From: Anaerolineae bacterium
GTDB taxonomy: Bacteria > Chloroflexota > Anaerolineae > B4-G1
Direction of reading: 5' to 3'
Assembly (NCBI GenBank): GCA_030612585.1
Contig: JAUWNP010000107.1
Location: forward strand, 1 to 14,999
Length of the DNA stretch: 14,999 nucleotides
The translations under genes and the position numbers were made by a program. The notes below the pieces were generated by a model. That model did not search any database and was not told where the DNA came from. It saw nothing but the letters and a program-made list of their open reading frames with translations. This document shows positions 5,982 to 12,829 of the stretch, one piece after another (the stretch's first letter is position 1; each line of letters starts with the position of its first letter).

Positions 5982-7028
5982 ATGCGTAAGTTACTTTTGA
6001 CAGGTATGAGCTTGCTGGTAGTTGTGACGCTGCTGGCGGCCTGCGGCCCCAAGGAACCGGCCGAACTCAGCGTCGAGGATTGTCCCAAGGAAGAGGTTTT
6101 CTGCGTGGGGTTGGTGACCGACGTAGGCAAGATTGACGACAAGTCATTCAACCAGTCCACGTGGGAAGGCGTAAAACAGGCCGAGGAAGAGTTGGGCGCA
6201 CTCGTCCAGTACATCGAGACGACCGACTCGAAGGACTATGGCAAGAACATCGCCCAGTTCGCCGACGCCGGGTTCGACGTGGTCGTGACCGTGGGCTTTG
6301 GGCTGGGTGAGGCAACCCTGGAAGCCGGCCCGCAGTACCCTGACGTCAAGTTCATCGGCGTAGACCAGTTCCAGGGCGAGGCAGTGCCGAATGTTGTGGG
6401 CTTGATCTTCCCCGAAGACCAGTCAGGTTTCCTGGCCGGCGCCCTGGCCGCGCTGATGAGCGAGAGCGGTAAGCTCGGCGCTGTGCTCGGCACCGATGCC
6501 GTGCCGCCGGTGTGGCGCTTCGGCGAGGGCTACCGCGCCGGGGCCGAGTACGTCCGCCCGGGCGTCGAAGTGAACGTCATTTATCACAATGACGTGGGCT
6601 TCGACAAAACCTTCACCGACCCGGAGTGGGGCAAGACGACCGCTCTCTCGATGATTGACAAGGGTGTGGACGTCGTCTTCGGTGCAGGCGGCAAGACCGG
6701 CAACGGTGCCCTGATGGGCTGCGCCGAGAAGGGCGTGATGGCCATCGGCGTGGATACCGATCAGTACTACACTGTACCTGAAGCGCAGTCTGTGCTGCTG
6801 ACCAGCGCGATGAAGCTGCTCACTCCTGGCACATTCGACTTGATCAAGATGGCCAAGGAGGGCAACTTCCCGGCGGGCGGCAATTACGTGGGCGCGGCGG
6901 GTCTGGCTCCCTACCACGACCTCGCCGATAGCGTTCCGGCGGATGTTGATGCCAAGGTCCAGGAAATTGACGCGGCCTTCAAGGATGGGTCGTTACAGAC
7001 CAACGTGTCGCCGGCCAAGCCGGAGTAG
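5982..7028 (+). CDS. bmpA: BMP-family nucleoside-binding lipoprotein (BmpA/PnrA-like)
   Basis: Substrate-binding lipoprotein of a nucleoside ABC importer, anchored outside the membrane. The N-terminus is a lipoprotein signal, MRKLLLTGMSLLVVVTLLAAC, with Cys21 as the predicted lipidated residue. The mature 327 residues carry the BMP/PnrA pattern: VGLVTDVGKIDDKSFNQSTWEG, YIETTDSKDYGKNI, FADAGFDVVVTVGFGLGEA, KFIGVDQFQ, SGFLAGALAALMS, WRFGEGYRAGAEYV, GAGGKTGNGALMGCAEKGVMAIGVDTDQY and LLTSAMKLL. PnrA of Treponema and BmpA-type proteins of Gram-positives bind purine or general nucleosides; the exact ligand here is not decided. GGGAGGAG (5967-5974) is 7 nt before the ATG. The gene heads the operon, with two permeases and an ATPase downstream. 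The TAG stop is formed by the first unit of the following heptamer array. Confidence 0.93.
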   Translation: MRKLLLTGMSLLVVVTLLAACGPKEPAELSVEDCPKEEVFCVGLVTDVGKIDDKSFNQSTWEGVKQAEEELGALVQYIETTDSKDYGKNIAQFADAGFDVVVTVGFGLGEATLEAGPQYPDVKFIGVDQFQGEAVPNVVGLIFPEDQSGFLAGALAALMSESGKLGAVLGTDAVPPVWRFGEGYRAGAEYVRPGVEVNVIYHNDVGFDKTFTDPEWGKTTALSMIDKGVDVVFGAGGKTGNGALMGCAEKGVMAIGVDTDQYYTVPEAQSVLLTSAMKLLTPGTFDLIKMAKEGNFPAGGNYVGAAGLAPYHDLADSVPADVDAKVQEIDAAFKDGSLQTNVSPAKPE

Positions 7029-7074
7029 CGAATGGCAAATAGCGAATAGCGAGCAACGAATAGCGAATGGAGAA
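7026..7074. repeat. Heptamer array (TAGCGAA consensus)
   Basis: Seven consecutive 7-bp units follow the bmpA gene: TAGCGAA, TGGCAAA, TAGCGAA, TAGCGAG, CAACGAA, TAGCGAA and TGGAGAA. The first unit supplies the bmpA stop codon (TAG 7026-7028). Confidence 0.9.
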
Positions 7075-7075
7075 T

Positions 7076-7115
7076 TGTGCGACGCACCTGGGGAACTGTA
7101 GAGGTGCGTCGCACA
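7076..7115. terminator. Strong hairpin between bmpA and the first permease (possible attenuator)
   Basis: TGTGCGACGCACCT (7076-7089) and AGGTGCGTCGCACA (7102-7115) are a perfect 14-bp inverted repeat with a 12-nt loop. It directly follows the heptamer array. No U-tract follows, so it is not a clear intrinsic terminator. It could protect the bmpA mRNA 3' end or reduce read-through, keeping the binding protein in excess over the permeases. It may instead be a copy of a dispersed repeat. Confidence 0.55.
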
Positions 7116-7142
7116 TTTCAACAAAACGAAAGTGAAACAGAG

Positions 7143-8285
7143 ATGAGTACATCGGCAGAGAAAACGACTCCAAGAACTGTATCTAAGGTCTTGGAAAGGC
7201 TGAAGCCGGCCACCAATGCCGTTCTGGTACCACTGTTGGCGGTATTCACGGCGCTGGTGCTGGGTGCGCTGATTATCATGGCTGCCGGAGGTAATCCGCT
7301 TGCTGCCTATAGGGGCCTGTTCGAGGGCGCGCTTGGGTCTCCTAAGGCGTTGAGCGAAACGACGGTATGGGCCACGCCCTACATCTTCGCTGGCCTGGCA
7401 GTAGCCCTGGCCTTCAAAGGTGGCTTGTTCAACATCGGCGCGGAGGGGCAACTGGCATTTGGTGCGGTGGCAGCAGCCTGGGTGGGCTATGCGCTGCCGG
7501 ATGTGCTGGGAGTGACGCTGCCTCCAGTGATTCACGTCCCACTGGCCGTCGGCGCGGGGACGTTGGCCGGCGCTGTCTGGGGGGCTATTCCTGGATGGCT
7601 CAAAGCCCGCACAGGTGCACACGAGGTCATCAACACTATCATGATGAACTACATCGCCCTGAACCTGACCAGTTTTCTCCTCAACGGGCCGATGAAAGAT
7701 CCCGCACCACTCAACGTCGTGGCGCGCACGCCCAGGATCGCCGAAAGTGCGCGTATTCCCGCCGTCGTCTCCGGTTTCCGCTTTCACTGGGGTTTCTTCC
7801 TGGCGCTGGTAGTGGCAGGTGTCGTCTGGTGGGTCTTGCAGAAAACCACGCTGGGCTTCGAGATCCGCACTGCAGGGGCCAACCCCGACGCGGGCCGCTA
7901 TGCCGGCGTGAATGTACCTCGCACCATCGTAGTGACAATGATGCTATCGGGACTGCTGGCTGGACTGGCCGGCGCCACCGAGGTGACCGCGCTCAACTAC
8001 CGGCACGAGTTAGGTTTCTCCGTCGGCTACGGGTTCGACGCCATCGCGATTGCGCTGCTGGGCAAGACACACCCACTGGGCGTGGTGCTGGCTTCCCTGC
8101 TTTGGGGCGCGATGCGCAATGGCGCGACTCGCATGCAGTTCCTCACTCAAATTCCGGTGGACGTCATATCGGTCATTCAGGCGCTTATCCTGCTCTTCGT
8201 GGCGGCCGATGCGATTATCCGCTGGATCTATCGCATCCGCGCTGAGGAAGAGCGACTGGTGCTCACGCGAGGGTGGGGCAGCTGA
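7143..8285 (+). CDS. Nucleoside ABC transporter permease, BPD_transp_2 family (first subunit)
   Basis: One of two integral membrane subunits that form the nucleoside channel with the ATPase at 9426 and the lipoprotein at 5982. The 380 residues hold about eight to ten hydrophobic segments and family motifs: GGLFNIGAEGQLAFGAVAAAW, ARTGAHEVINTIMMNYIALNL, TLGFEIRTAGANPDAGRYAGV, LLAGLAGATEV and GYGFDAIAIALLGKTHPLGV. The size and the hydrophilic N-terminal extension fit the YufP/NupP-type partner. ATG 7143 is chosen because the frame upstream to GTG 7077 runs through the hairpin at 7076-7115; the ribosome site is weak. The next gene begins 11 bp downstream, so the two permeases are surely co-transcribed. 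Confidence 0.92.
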   Translation: MSTSAEKTTPRTVSKVLERLKPATNAVLVPLLAVFTALVLGALIIMAAGGNPLAAYRGLFEGALGSPKALSETTVWATPYIFAGLAVALAFKGGLFNIGAEGQLAFGAVAAAWVGYALPDVLGVTLPPVIHVPLAVGAGTLAGAVWGAIPGWLKARTGAHEVINTIMMNYIALNLTSFLLNGPMKDPAPLNVVARTPRIAESARIPAVVSGFRFHWGFFLALVVAGVVWWVLQKTTLGFEIRTAGANPDAGRYAGVNVPRTIVVTMMLSGLLAGLAGATEVTALNYRHELGFSVGYGFDAIAIALLGKTHPLGVVLASLLWGAMRNGATRMQFLTQIPVDVISVIQALILLFVAADAIIRWIYRIRAEEERLVLTRGWGS

Positions 8286-8296
8286 GGAGACCCATA

Positions 8297-9373
8297 ATGG
8301 GAAATTTGGATTGGCGACGCTTAGGGTTCATTGCCCTGATTATTCTGATGCTCATCGGCGTGGTCGTCATGGTCGGTGGAAGAGAGGTGACACCGTCCGT
8401 GATCGTGGTGAGCATGATAGCCACCACCATCGCGGTGGCGACACCGCTCACCCTGGGAGCATTGTGCGGTATCTACTGTGAACGCGCTGGCGTGGTCAAC
8501 ATCGGCATCGAAGGGATGATGCTCGCGTCCGCTTTCTTCGGCTGGTTTGCCGCCATCTGCTTCAACACAATCCTGGGCGTGTCCGCTATGCCCAGCCTGA
8601 TCATCGGCGTGGTAGCAGCCGTTCTCACCGGCGGATTGCTGGGACTGCTGCACGCTGTCCTGTCCGTGACATACAAGGTGGATCAGATCATCGGCGGGAC
8701 GGTGATCAACATCCTGGCTATTGGCATCACCGGCTTCCTGAATCGCCAGTTGTTCTTCGAGAAGGGAAGCATCTTTGGCGGGCAGGTACCTCACGCGCCG
8801 GGCGTACTACCACGCCTTCACATCCCACTGTTGGCCGGCTCACCCATCGCGAGTATCTTTGAGCAGCAGCCGATTGCGGTAAGCGCGGTCGTGCTGGTGC
8901 TGATCACCCACTTTGTCCTGTTCTATACACGCTGGGGGCTGCGCACGCGGGCGGTCGGCGAGCACCCCCGCGCTGCCGACACGGTGGGCATCAATGTGAC
9001 ATATATGCGTTATGCCAACGTGATCATCGGCGGGATGATCGCTGGCCTGGGTGGCGCGTACTTCACGCTGGAGTCGGTACCGTCGTTCGAGCCGCTGATG
9101 ACCAACGGGCGCGGGTTCATCGCACTGGCGGCTATGATTTTTGGCAACTGGTCGCCATTCGGCGCGTGGGCATCCGCGCTCGTTTTCGGCGCTGCGCAGG
9201 CATTTCAGATCAACCTGCAATTCTTTCGCAACCAGATTCCACCCCAGTTGGCCTTTCTGCAGCAATCCTACGTCGTCGGCATGGTGCCCTACCTGCTGAC
9301 CATGGTCATTCTGACTGGTATTATTGGCAAGACCACCCCGCCTGCGGCAGACGGAGTGCCGTATGAGAAATAG
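8297..9373 (+). CDS. Nucleoside ABC transporter permease, BPD_transp_2 family (second subunit)
   Basis: Second integral membrane subunit of the importer, 358 residues with about eight to ten hydrophobic segments. Motifs include LGALCGIYCERAGVVNIGIEGMML, YKVDQIIGGTVINILAIG, WGLRTRAVGEHPRAADTVGINV, IIGGMIAGLGGAYFTLESV and GRGFIALAAMIFGNWSPFGA, all typical of the YufQ/NupQ-type subunit. The NIGIEG motif mirrors NIGAEG in the first permease, as expected for paralogous halves of a heterodimer. ATG 8297 has GAGGAGA (8284-8290) six nt upstream and is preferred over an in-frame start at 8273, which would overlap the previous gene. A hairpin repeat separates it from the ATPase gene. Confidence 0.92.
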   Translation: MGNLDWRRLGFIALIILMLIGVVVMVGGREVTPSVIVVSMIATTIAVATPLTLGALCGIYCERAGVVNIGIEGMMLASAFFGWFAAICFNTILGVSAMPSLIIGVVAAVLTGGLLGLLHAVLSVTYKVDQIIGGTVINILAIGITGFLNRQLFFEKGSIFGGQVPHAPGVLPRLHIPLLAGSPIASIFEQQPIAVSAVVLVLITHFVLFYTRWGLRTRAVGEHPRAADTVGINVTYMRYANVIIGGMIAGLGGAYFTLESVPSFEPLMTNGRGFIALAAMIFGNWSPFGAWASALVFGAAQAFQINLQFFRNQIPPQLAFLQQSYVVGMVPYLLTMVILTGIIGKTTPPAADGVPYEK

Positions 9374-9376
9374 CGG

Positions 9377-9411
9377 AGAAACCTGGTTTTTTTCCGAAAA
9401 ACCGGGTTTCT
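9377..9411. repeat. AGAAACC-type hairpin repeat between permease and ATPase
   Basis: AGAAACCTGGTTTTT (9377-9391) pairs with AAAAACCGGGTTTCT (9397-9411) over 15 bp with one G-T wobble and a 5-nt loop. It starts 4 bp after the permease stop. The arm sequence is nearly the same as the hairpin inside the amidohydrolase gene (11124-11156), so both belong to one repeat family. It could act as a processing site within the operon transcript. Confidence 0.8.
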
Positions 9412-9425
9412 GAACGGAGTGACAA

Positions 9426-10949
9426 ATGAGCCTGGCTCTTCGAACGAAGGGTATCACCAAACACTTCCCTGGTGTCCTGGCCAACGACCAGGTGGATTTT
9501 GACCTGCGCAAGGGCGAGATTCACGCGCTGCTGGGCGAAAACGGCGCGGGCAAGACCACGTTGATGAACATCATTTATGGCCTGTATGAGCCAGACGCGG
9601 GCGAGATTTTCCTCGATAGCAGGCAGGTGGATATTCGCACATCCAAAGATGCCATCGCGCAGGGCATCGGCATGGTGCACCAGCACTTTATGCTCGTTCC
9701 TGTGTTCACCGTAACCGAAAACATCATGCTGGGCGCCGAGACCGTGCGCCGGTTGACGCTTGACCAGCGCGGCGTGGCGGCGCAGGTGCGCGAAGTATCG
9801 CACCAGTATGGTCTGGATGTGGATCCTGACGCGTACGTAAAGGACTTGCCGGTCGGCGTGCAACAGCGCGTGGAGATCGTCAAGGCGCTGTATCGTAAGG
9901 CAGACATCCTGATTCTCGACGAGCCGACGGCTGTGCTCACGCCGCAAGAGGCAGATGACCTCTTCCGCATCATACGCGAACTGGCCTCGCGGGGTGTGTC
10001 CATCATCTTCATCACGCACAAACTCAAAGAGGTGCTGGCCGTAGCCGACCGCATCACGGTGATGCGAGACGGACAGGTCATCGGCACAGTCAGGCCCCAA
10101 GAGACGGATGAGCCTCAACTGGCAACGATGATGGTGGGGCGCGAGGTGATCCTGAAAGTCGAAAAAGGCCCACCCAATCCTGGTGAAGAAGTATTGCGCG
10201 TGGAGAGTCTGCACGTGTCCGATGATCGGGGAATAGAGACCGTGCGCGGCGTGTCGTTCTCTGTGCAGGCTGGTGAAGTCTTGGGCATTGCCGGTGTGCA
10301 GGGTAATGGCCAGACCGAACTGGTCGAGGCCCTCACTGGCCTGCGCCAGCCTCACAGCGGCAGGGTCATGATGCTGGAGCACAACGTGACAGGCAAATCG
10401 CCCCGCCCCATCATCGAAACCGGCACAGCCCACATCCCCGAAGACCGCCGGCGATACGGACTGGTGCTGCCATTTCCAGTCACCGATAATCTGGTGCTGT
10501 GCACCTACTATGCGCCACCATTCGCGAGAAACGGTGTGCTGAACCACGAGGCCATAGACGAAAACGGCCGGCGGCTGGTGCGTGAATTCGACGTGCGCAC
10601 GCCCAGCCCCTATATCCCGGCCTCCAAACTGTCGGGAGGCAACCAGCAAAAGGTCATCGTCGCCCGTGAACTCTCGCGCCCGATCAAACTGCTCATCGCC
10701 AATCAACCGACGCGCGGTCTGGACGTGGGCTCGATCGAATACATTCACAAGGAGATCGTGCGTATGCGCGACGCCGGGTGTGGGGTGCTGCTGGTCTCGG
10801 CCGAACTGGACGAGATCATAGCCCTGTCGGACCGCATCGCGGTCGTGTACAAGGGGCAGATTATGGACACCCTGCCGGCCGATCAATGTACCAAGGAGCA
10901 GTTAGGATTGCTGATGGCCGGCGTCACTGCCCAAGCCATAGAAGGGTGA
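9426..10949 (+). CDS. Nucleoside ABC transporter ATPase with two nucleotide-binding domains
   Basis: Energises the importer from the cytoplasmic side. The 507 residues contain two ABC domains in tandem, the YufO/NupO and RbsA/MglA-like layout. Domain 1 has Walker A GENGAGKTT (37-45), Q-loop HQHFMLVPVFTVTEN, signature LPVGVQQR, Walker B ILILDEPTAVLTP (D165, E166) and switch ITHKL. Domain 2 has a degenerate P-loop (GVQGNGQTE), signature LSGGNQQK (402-409) and LLIANQPTRGLD, where Asn426 and Gln427 replace the usual Asp-Glu, so the second site is probably non-hydrolytic; this is common in the family. ATG 9426 follows GGAGTG. It ends 63 bp before the amidohydrolase start. Confidence 0.94.
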   Translation: MSLALRTKGITKHFPGVLANDQVDFDLRKGEIHALLGENGAGKTTLMNIIYGLYEPDAGEIFLDSRQVDIRTSKDAIAQGIGMVHQHFMLVPVFTVTENIMLGAETVRRLTLDQRGVAAQVREVSHQYGLDVDPDAYVKDLPVGVQQRVEIVKALYRKADILILDEPTAVLTPQEADDLFRIIRELASRGVSIIFITHKLKEVLAVADRITVMRDGQVIGTVRPQETDEPQLATMMVGREVILKVEKGPPNPGEEVLRVESLHVSDDRGIETVRGVSFSVQAGEVLGIAGVQGNGQTELVEALTGLRQPHSGRVMMLEHNVTGKSPRPIIETGTAHIPEDRRRYGLVLPFPVTDNLVLCTYYAPPFARNGVLNHEAIDENGRRLVREFDVRTPSPYIPASKLSGGNQQKVIVARELSRPIKLLIANQPTRGLDVGSIEYIHKEIVRMRDAGCGVLLVSAELDEIIALSDRIAVVYKGQIMDTLPADQCTKEQLGLLMAGVTAQAIEG

Positions 10950-10955
10950 ACGACA

Positions 10956-11011
10956 GCACCGAGTACCCAGTATCCAATACCCAATATCCAATATCCAGCA
11001 CCGAGTATCCA
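10956..11011. repeat. Heptamer array (RTAYCCA consensus) before the amidohydrolase
   Basis: Eight consecutive 7-bp units are visible: GCACCGA, GTACCCA, GTATCCA, ATACCCA, ATATCCA, ATATCCA, GCACCGA and GTATCCA. The array fills almost the whole gap between the ATPase stop (10949) and the amidohydrolase TTG (11013), leaving no room for a normal Shine-Dalgarno. Confidence 0.9.
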
Positions 11012-11012
11012 G

Positions 11013-12356
11013 TTGGCCAGCATCCTGATCCAAAACGTAACCGCCATCACACTGGACGACCAGGACCGCATCTTGCACGATGTGGACATCGCCATAGAGG
11101 GCCGGAGCATCGTGGCGATAGAGAGAAACCAGGTTTCTCCCAAAAACCTGGTTTCTGATCCCTGCGAGGTGATTGACGGCCGGGAGCGTGTGGCGCTGCC
11201 CGGCTTCTTCAATGCCCACACCCACGCGCCGATGACGCTGGAGCGCGGCTGGGCCGAGGACCTGCCCTTCGACCGCTGGCTCAACGAGAGAATCTGGGTC
11301 GCCGAGTCGTCACTGGAGGAGGAGGACGTTTACTGGGGCGCGGCGTTGGCCTGCTGTGAGATGATCCGGGCGGGTACCGTTGGCTTTGCCGATCATTATT
11401 TCTGGATGGGCCAGGTCGCGCAAGCCGTCAAAGAAGCAGGGCTGAAGGCCAGCCTGGCTTGGTGTCAGTTCGGCATCGGCGCCGAGCACGAGGTGGGGGG
11501 AGGTACGCTGGATGACACCATCCGCTTCGTGCGGGATTGGCACGGGACCGCTGATGGTCGCATCCATTGCGCCCTGGGTCCTCACTCCCCCTACATGTGC
11601 CCGCCGAAGTTCCTGCGCCGGGTCGTCCAGGCAGCCCATGCGCTGGATGTCGGCGTCCACCTGCACGTAGCCGAGTCGCAGGAGCAGGTCGCCAACTCCC
11701 TGACCACCCACGGCAAGACGCCGGTGGCCCACCTAGCCGCGCTGGGCGTCTTTGACGTTCCCGCCATCGCCGCTCACTGCATCGCTGTGGATGACGAGGA
11801 CATTGTTATCCTGGCGGAGAAGGGCGTGCACGTGGCCCACACCCCCAAGACCTACCTCAAGCTGGCGATGGGGATGGCACCGCTACCTCGGCTGCTGGAG
11901 GGCGGCGTGAACGTCGCGCTGGGCACCGATGGTCCGGCCTCGAATAGCGACCTCAACATGCTGGAGGTGTTGCGCATCACCGGCCTCTACCACAAGAACG
12001 CTCAGCACCGGCCTGAGGCGCTGCCCCGCACCCAGATCCTGCGCCTGGCAACACAGGCTGGTGCACAAGCATTGGGCTTCGACGGGAGTGGCATTCTGGC
12101 CCCTGGCCATCCTGCTGACCTGATCCTGCTCGACACCCGCGCCCCCCACTGGTTCCCGCGCCATGACCTGGCCGCTGGCGTTGTCTACACCGCGCATCCT
12201 TCCGACGTGAGCCACGTTTTCGTTGACGGGCGGCTGCTCCTGCGCGACGGAGAGCTCCTGACACTCGACGAGGAGCGTATCTGCTACGAGGCCGAGCGTC
12301 GCGCCTTCCGCATGGTCGGCGCCTCGATGCGCCAGGTGCGCAAGTATCAGGGATAG
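11013..12356 (+). CDS. Amidohydrolase, MTA/SAH/adenosine deaminase-like
   Basis: A 447-residue cytoplasmic metal-dependent hydrolase of the AtzA/TrzN/MtaD group; relatives deaminate 5'-methylthioadenosine, S-adenosylhomocysteine or adenosine. Visible: N-terminal β-sandwich ILIQNVTAITLDDQ, the metal pair H69-T-H71 in GFFNAHTHAP, LGPHSPYMCPP, H216/H218 and E221 in HLHVAES, H255 in AAHCIAVDDEDI, D306 in LGTDGPASNSDLNM, and a closing β-sandwich GHPADLILLD...VFVDGRLLLRDG. The full catalytic set is present. The only in-frame start before the conserved N-terminus is TTG 11013, placed against the heptamer array. A hairpin repeat is translated in frame at residues 38-48. Position after the nucleoside importer favours a purine-nucleoside substrate, but guanine, cytosine or triazine-type amines cannot be excluded. 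Confidence 0.88.
   Translation: MASILIQNVTAITLDDQDRILHDVDIAIEGRSIVAIERNQVSPKNLVSDPCEVIDGRERVALPGFFNAHTHAPMTLERGWAEDLPFDRWLNERIWVAESSLEEEDVYWGAALACCEMIRAGTVGFADHYFWMGQVAQAVKEAGLKASLAWCQFGIGAEHEVGGGTLDDTIRFVRDWHGTADGRIHCALGPHSPYMCPPKFLRRVVQAAHALDVGVHLHVAESQEQVANSLTTHGKTPVAHLAALGVFDVPAIAAHCIAVDDEDIVILAEKGVHVAHTPKTYLKLAMGMAPLPRLLEGGVNVALGTDGPASNSDLNMLEVLRITGLYHKNAQHRPEALPRTQILRLATQAGAQALGFDGSGILAPGHPADLILLDTRAPHWFPRHDLAAGVVYTAHPSDVSHVFVDGRLLLRDGELLTLDEERICYEAERRAFRMVGASMRQVRKYQG
11124..11156. repeat. AGAAACC-type hairpin repeat translated inside the amidohydrolase
   Basis: AGAAACCAGGTTT (11124-11136) and AAACCTGGTTTCT (11144-11156) form a perfect 13-bp inverted repeat with a 7-nt loop. It encodes RNQVSPKNLVS in the turn between the β-strand ending SIVAIE and the strand CEVIDGRE. 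The arm matches the repeat at 9377-9411. Confidence 0.85.
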
Positions 12357-12446
12357 AACACATAAACTGGATATCTTGGAGGTCTTCACTTAGCGGCATT
12401 GCGCTCAACTCACCACTCCAGGCACGCGGGCTTCGTTTTCTTGCAC

Positions 12447-12475
12447 TTTACACCCCGCAAAAATCGTGCTATACT
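12447..12475 (+). promoter_or_regulatory. Sigma-70-type promoter for the terminal four-gene operon
   Basis: TTTACA (12447-12452) and TATACT (12470-12475) are exactly 17 nt apart, with TGC touching the -10. Transcription would start near 12482, about 75 nt before the GTG at 12557. No terminator for the preceding amidohydrolase is evident between 12357 and 12446. Confidence 0.7.
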
Positions 12476-12556
12476 GAGCGCATCGTACAGGATCGTCGCT
12501 GGCAGAATTGGCGCTTCCTCAATATCTTTGGTATACTGACAGTGGAAGGCTCTACC

Positions 12557-12829
12557 GTGAGCAGTGAAGCAGAGCAACAGAAGTGGGTTGAGATGTGGGC
12601 CAGACGCATTGATGCACTGGGCCTCTCACCAGTGGCGCTATCACTCCTCGAGGTTGCCCACGCATTTGGGTTCCTGGGCAGCCAGGCACTTCTTATGGCC
12701 CAGCCGCTGGTGACCGGCCTCGTGAACGACACGACGGTTGAACGAGCCATGACTCTGCTGGATAGTCCAGAACTACTGGAGCGGTTAAGGACATACTTGG
12801 AAGGAGAGGAGAGATGGAAATGCACATAG
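12557..12829 (+). CDS. Small soluble protein of unknown function (first gene of operon)
   Basis: A 90-residue protein that I do not recognise. It starts MSSEAEQQKWVEMWARRIDA, has a middle part rich in small and hydrophobic residues (FGFLGSQALLMAQPLV) that is probably helical and not clearly membrane-spanning, and ends in a charged helix (LLERLRTYLEGEERWK). GTG 12557 is chosen because GGAAGG (12544-12549) lies 7 nt upstream; GTG 12542 is possible but lacks a site. Its 3' end overlaps the next gene by 16 bp, strong evidence of translational coupling and that the gene is real. A Leu/Ala-rich small protein coupled to membrane proteins could be an accessory subunit. Confidence 0.7.
   Translation: MSSEAEQQKWVEMWARRIDALGLSPVALSLLEVAHAFGFLGSQALLMAQPLVTGLVNDTTVERAMTLLDSPELLERLRTYLEGEERWKCT

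Noticed and set aside
5701..7074. Heptamer arrays as CRISPR repeats
   Set aside because: Units are only 7 bp, directly adjacent and without unique spacers, and no cas gene is present.
10427..10720. Loss of function in the second ABC domain because Asp-Glu is replaced by Asn-Gln
   Set aside because: A degenerate second site is common among tandem-domain importers of this type, so it is not evidence of a pseudogene.
9321..10886. A 521-codon open frame on the minus strand opposite the ATPase gene
   Set aside because: Its translation is rich in His, Gln and Arg with no recognisable motif, and the plus strand here encodes a complete ABC ATPase with every expected motif. It is a codon-bias shadow.
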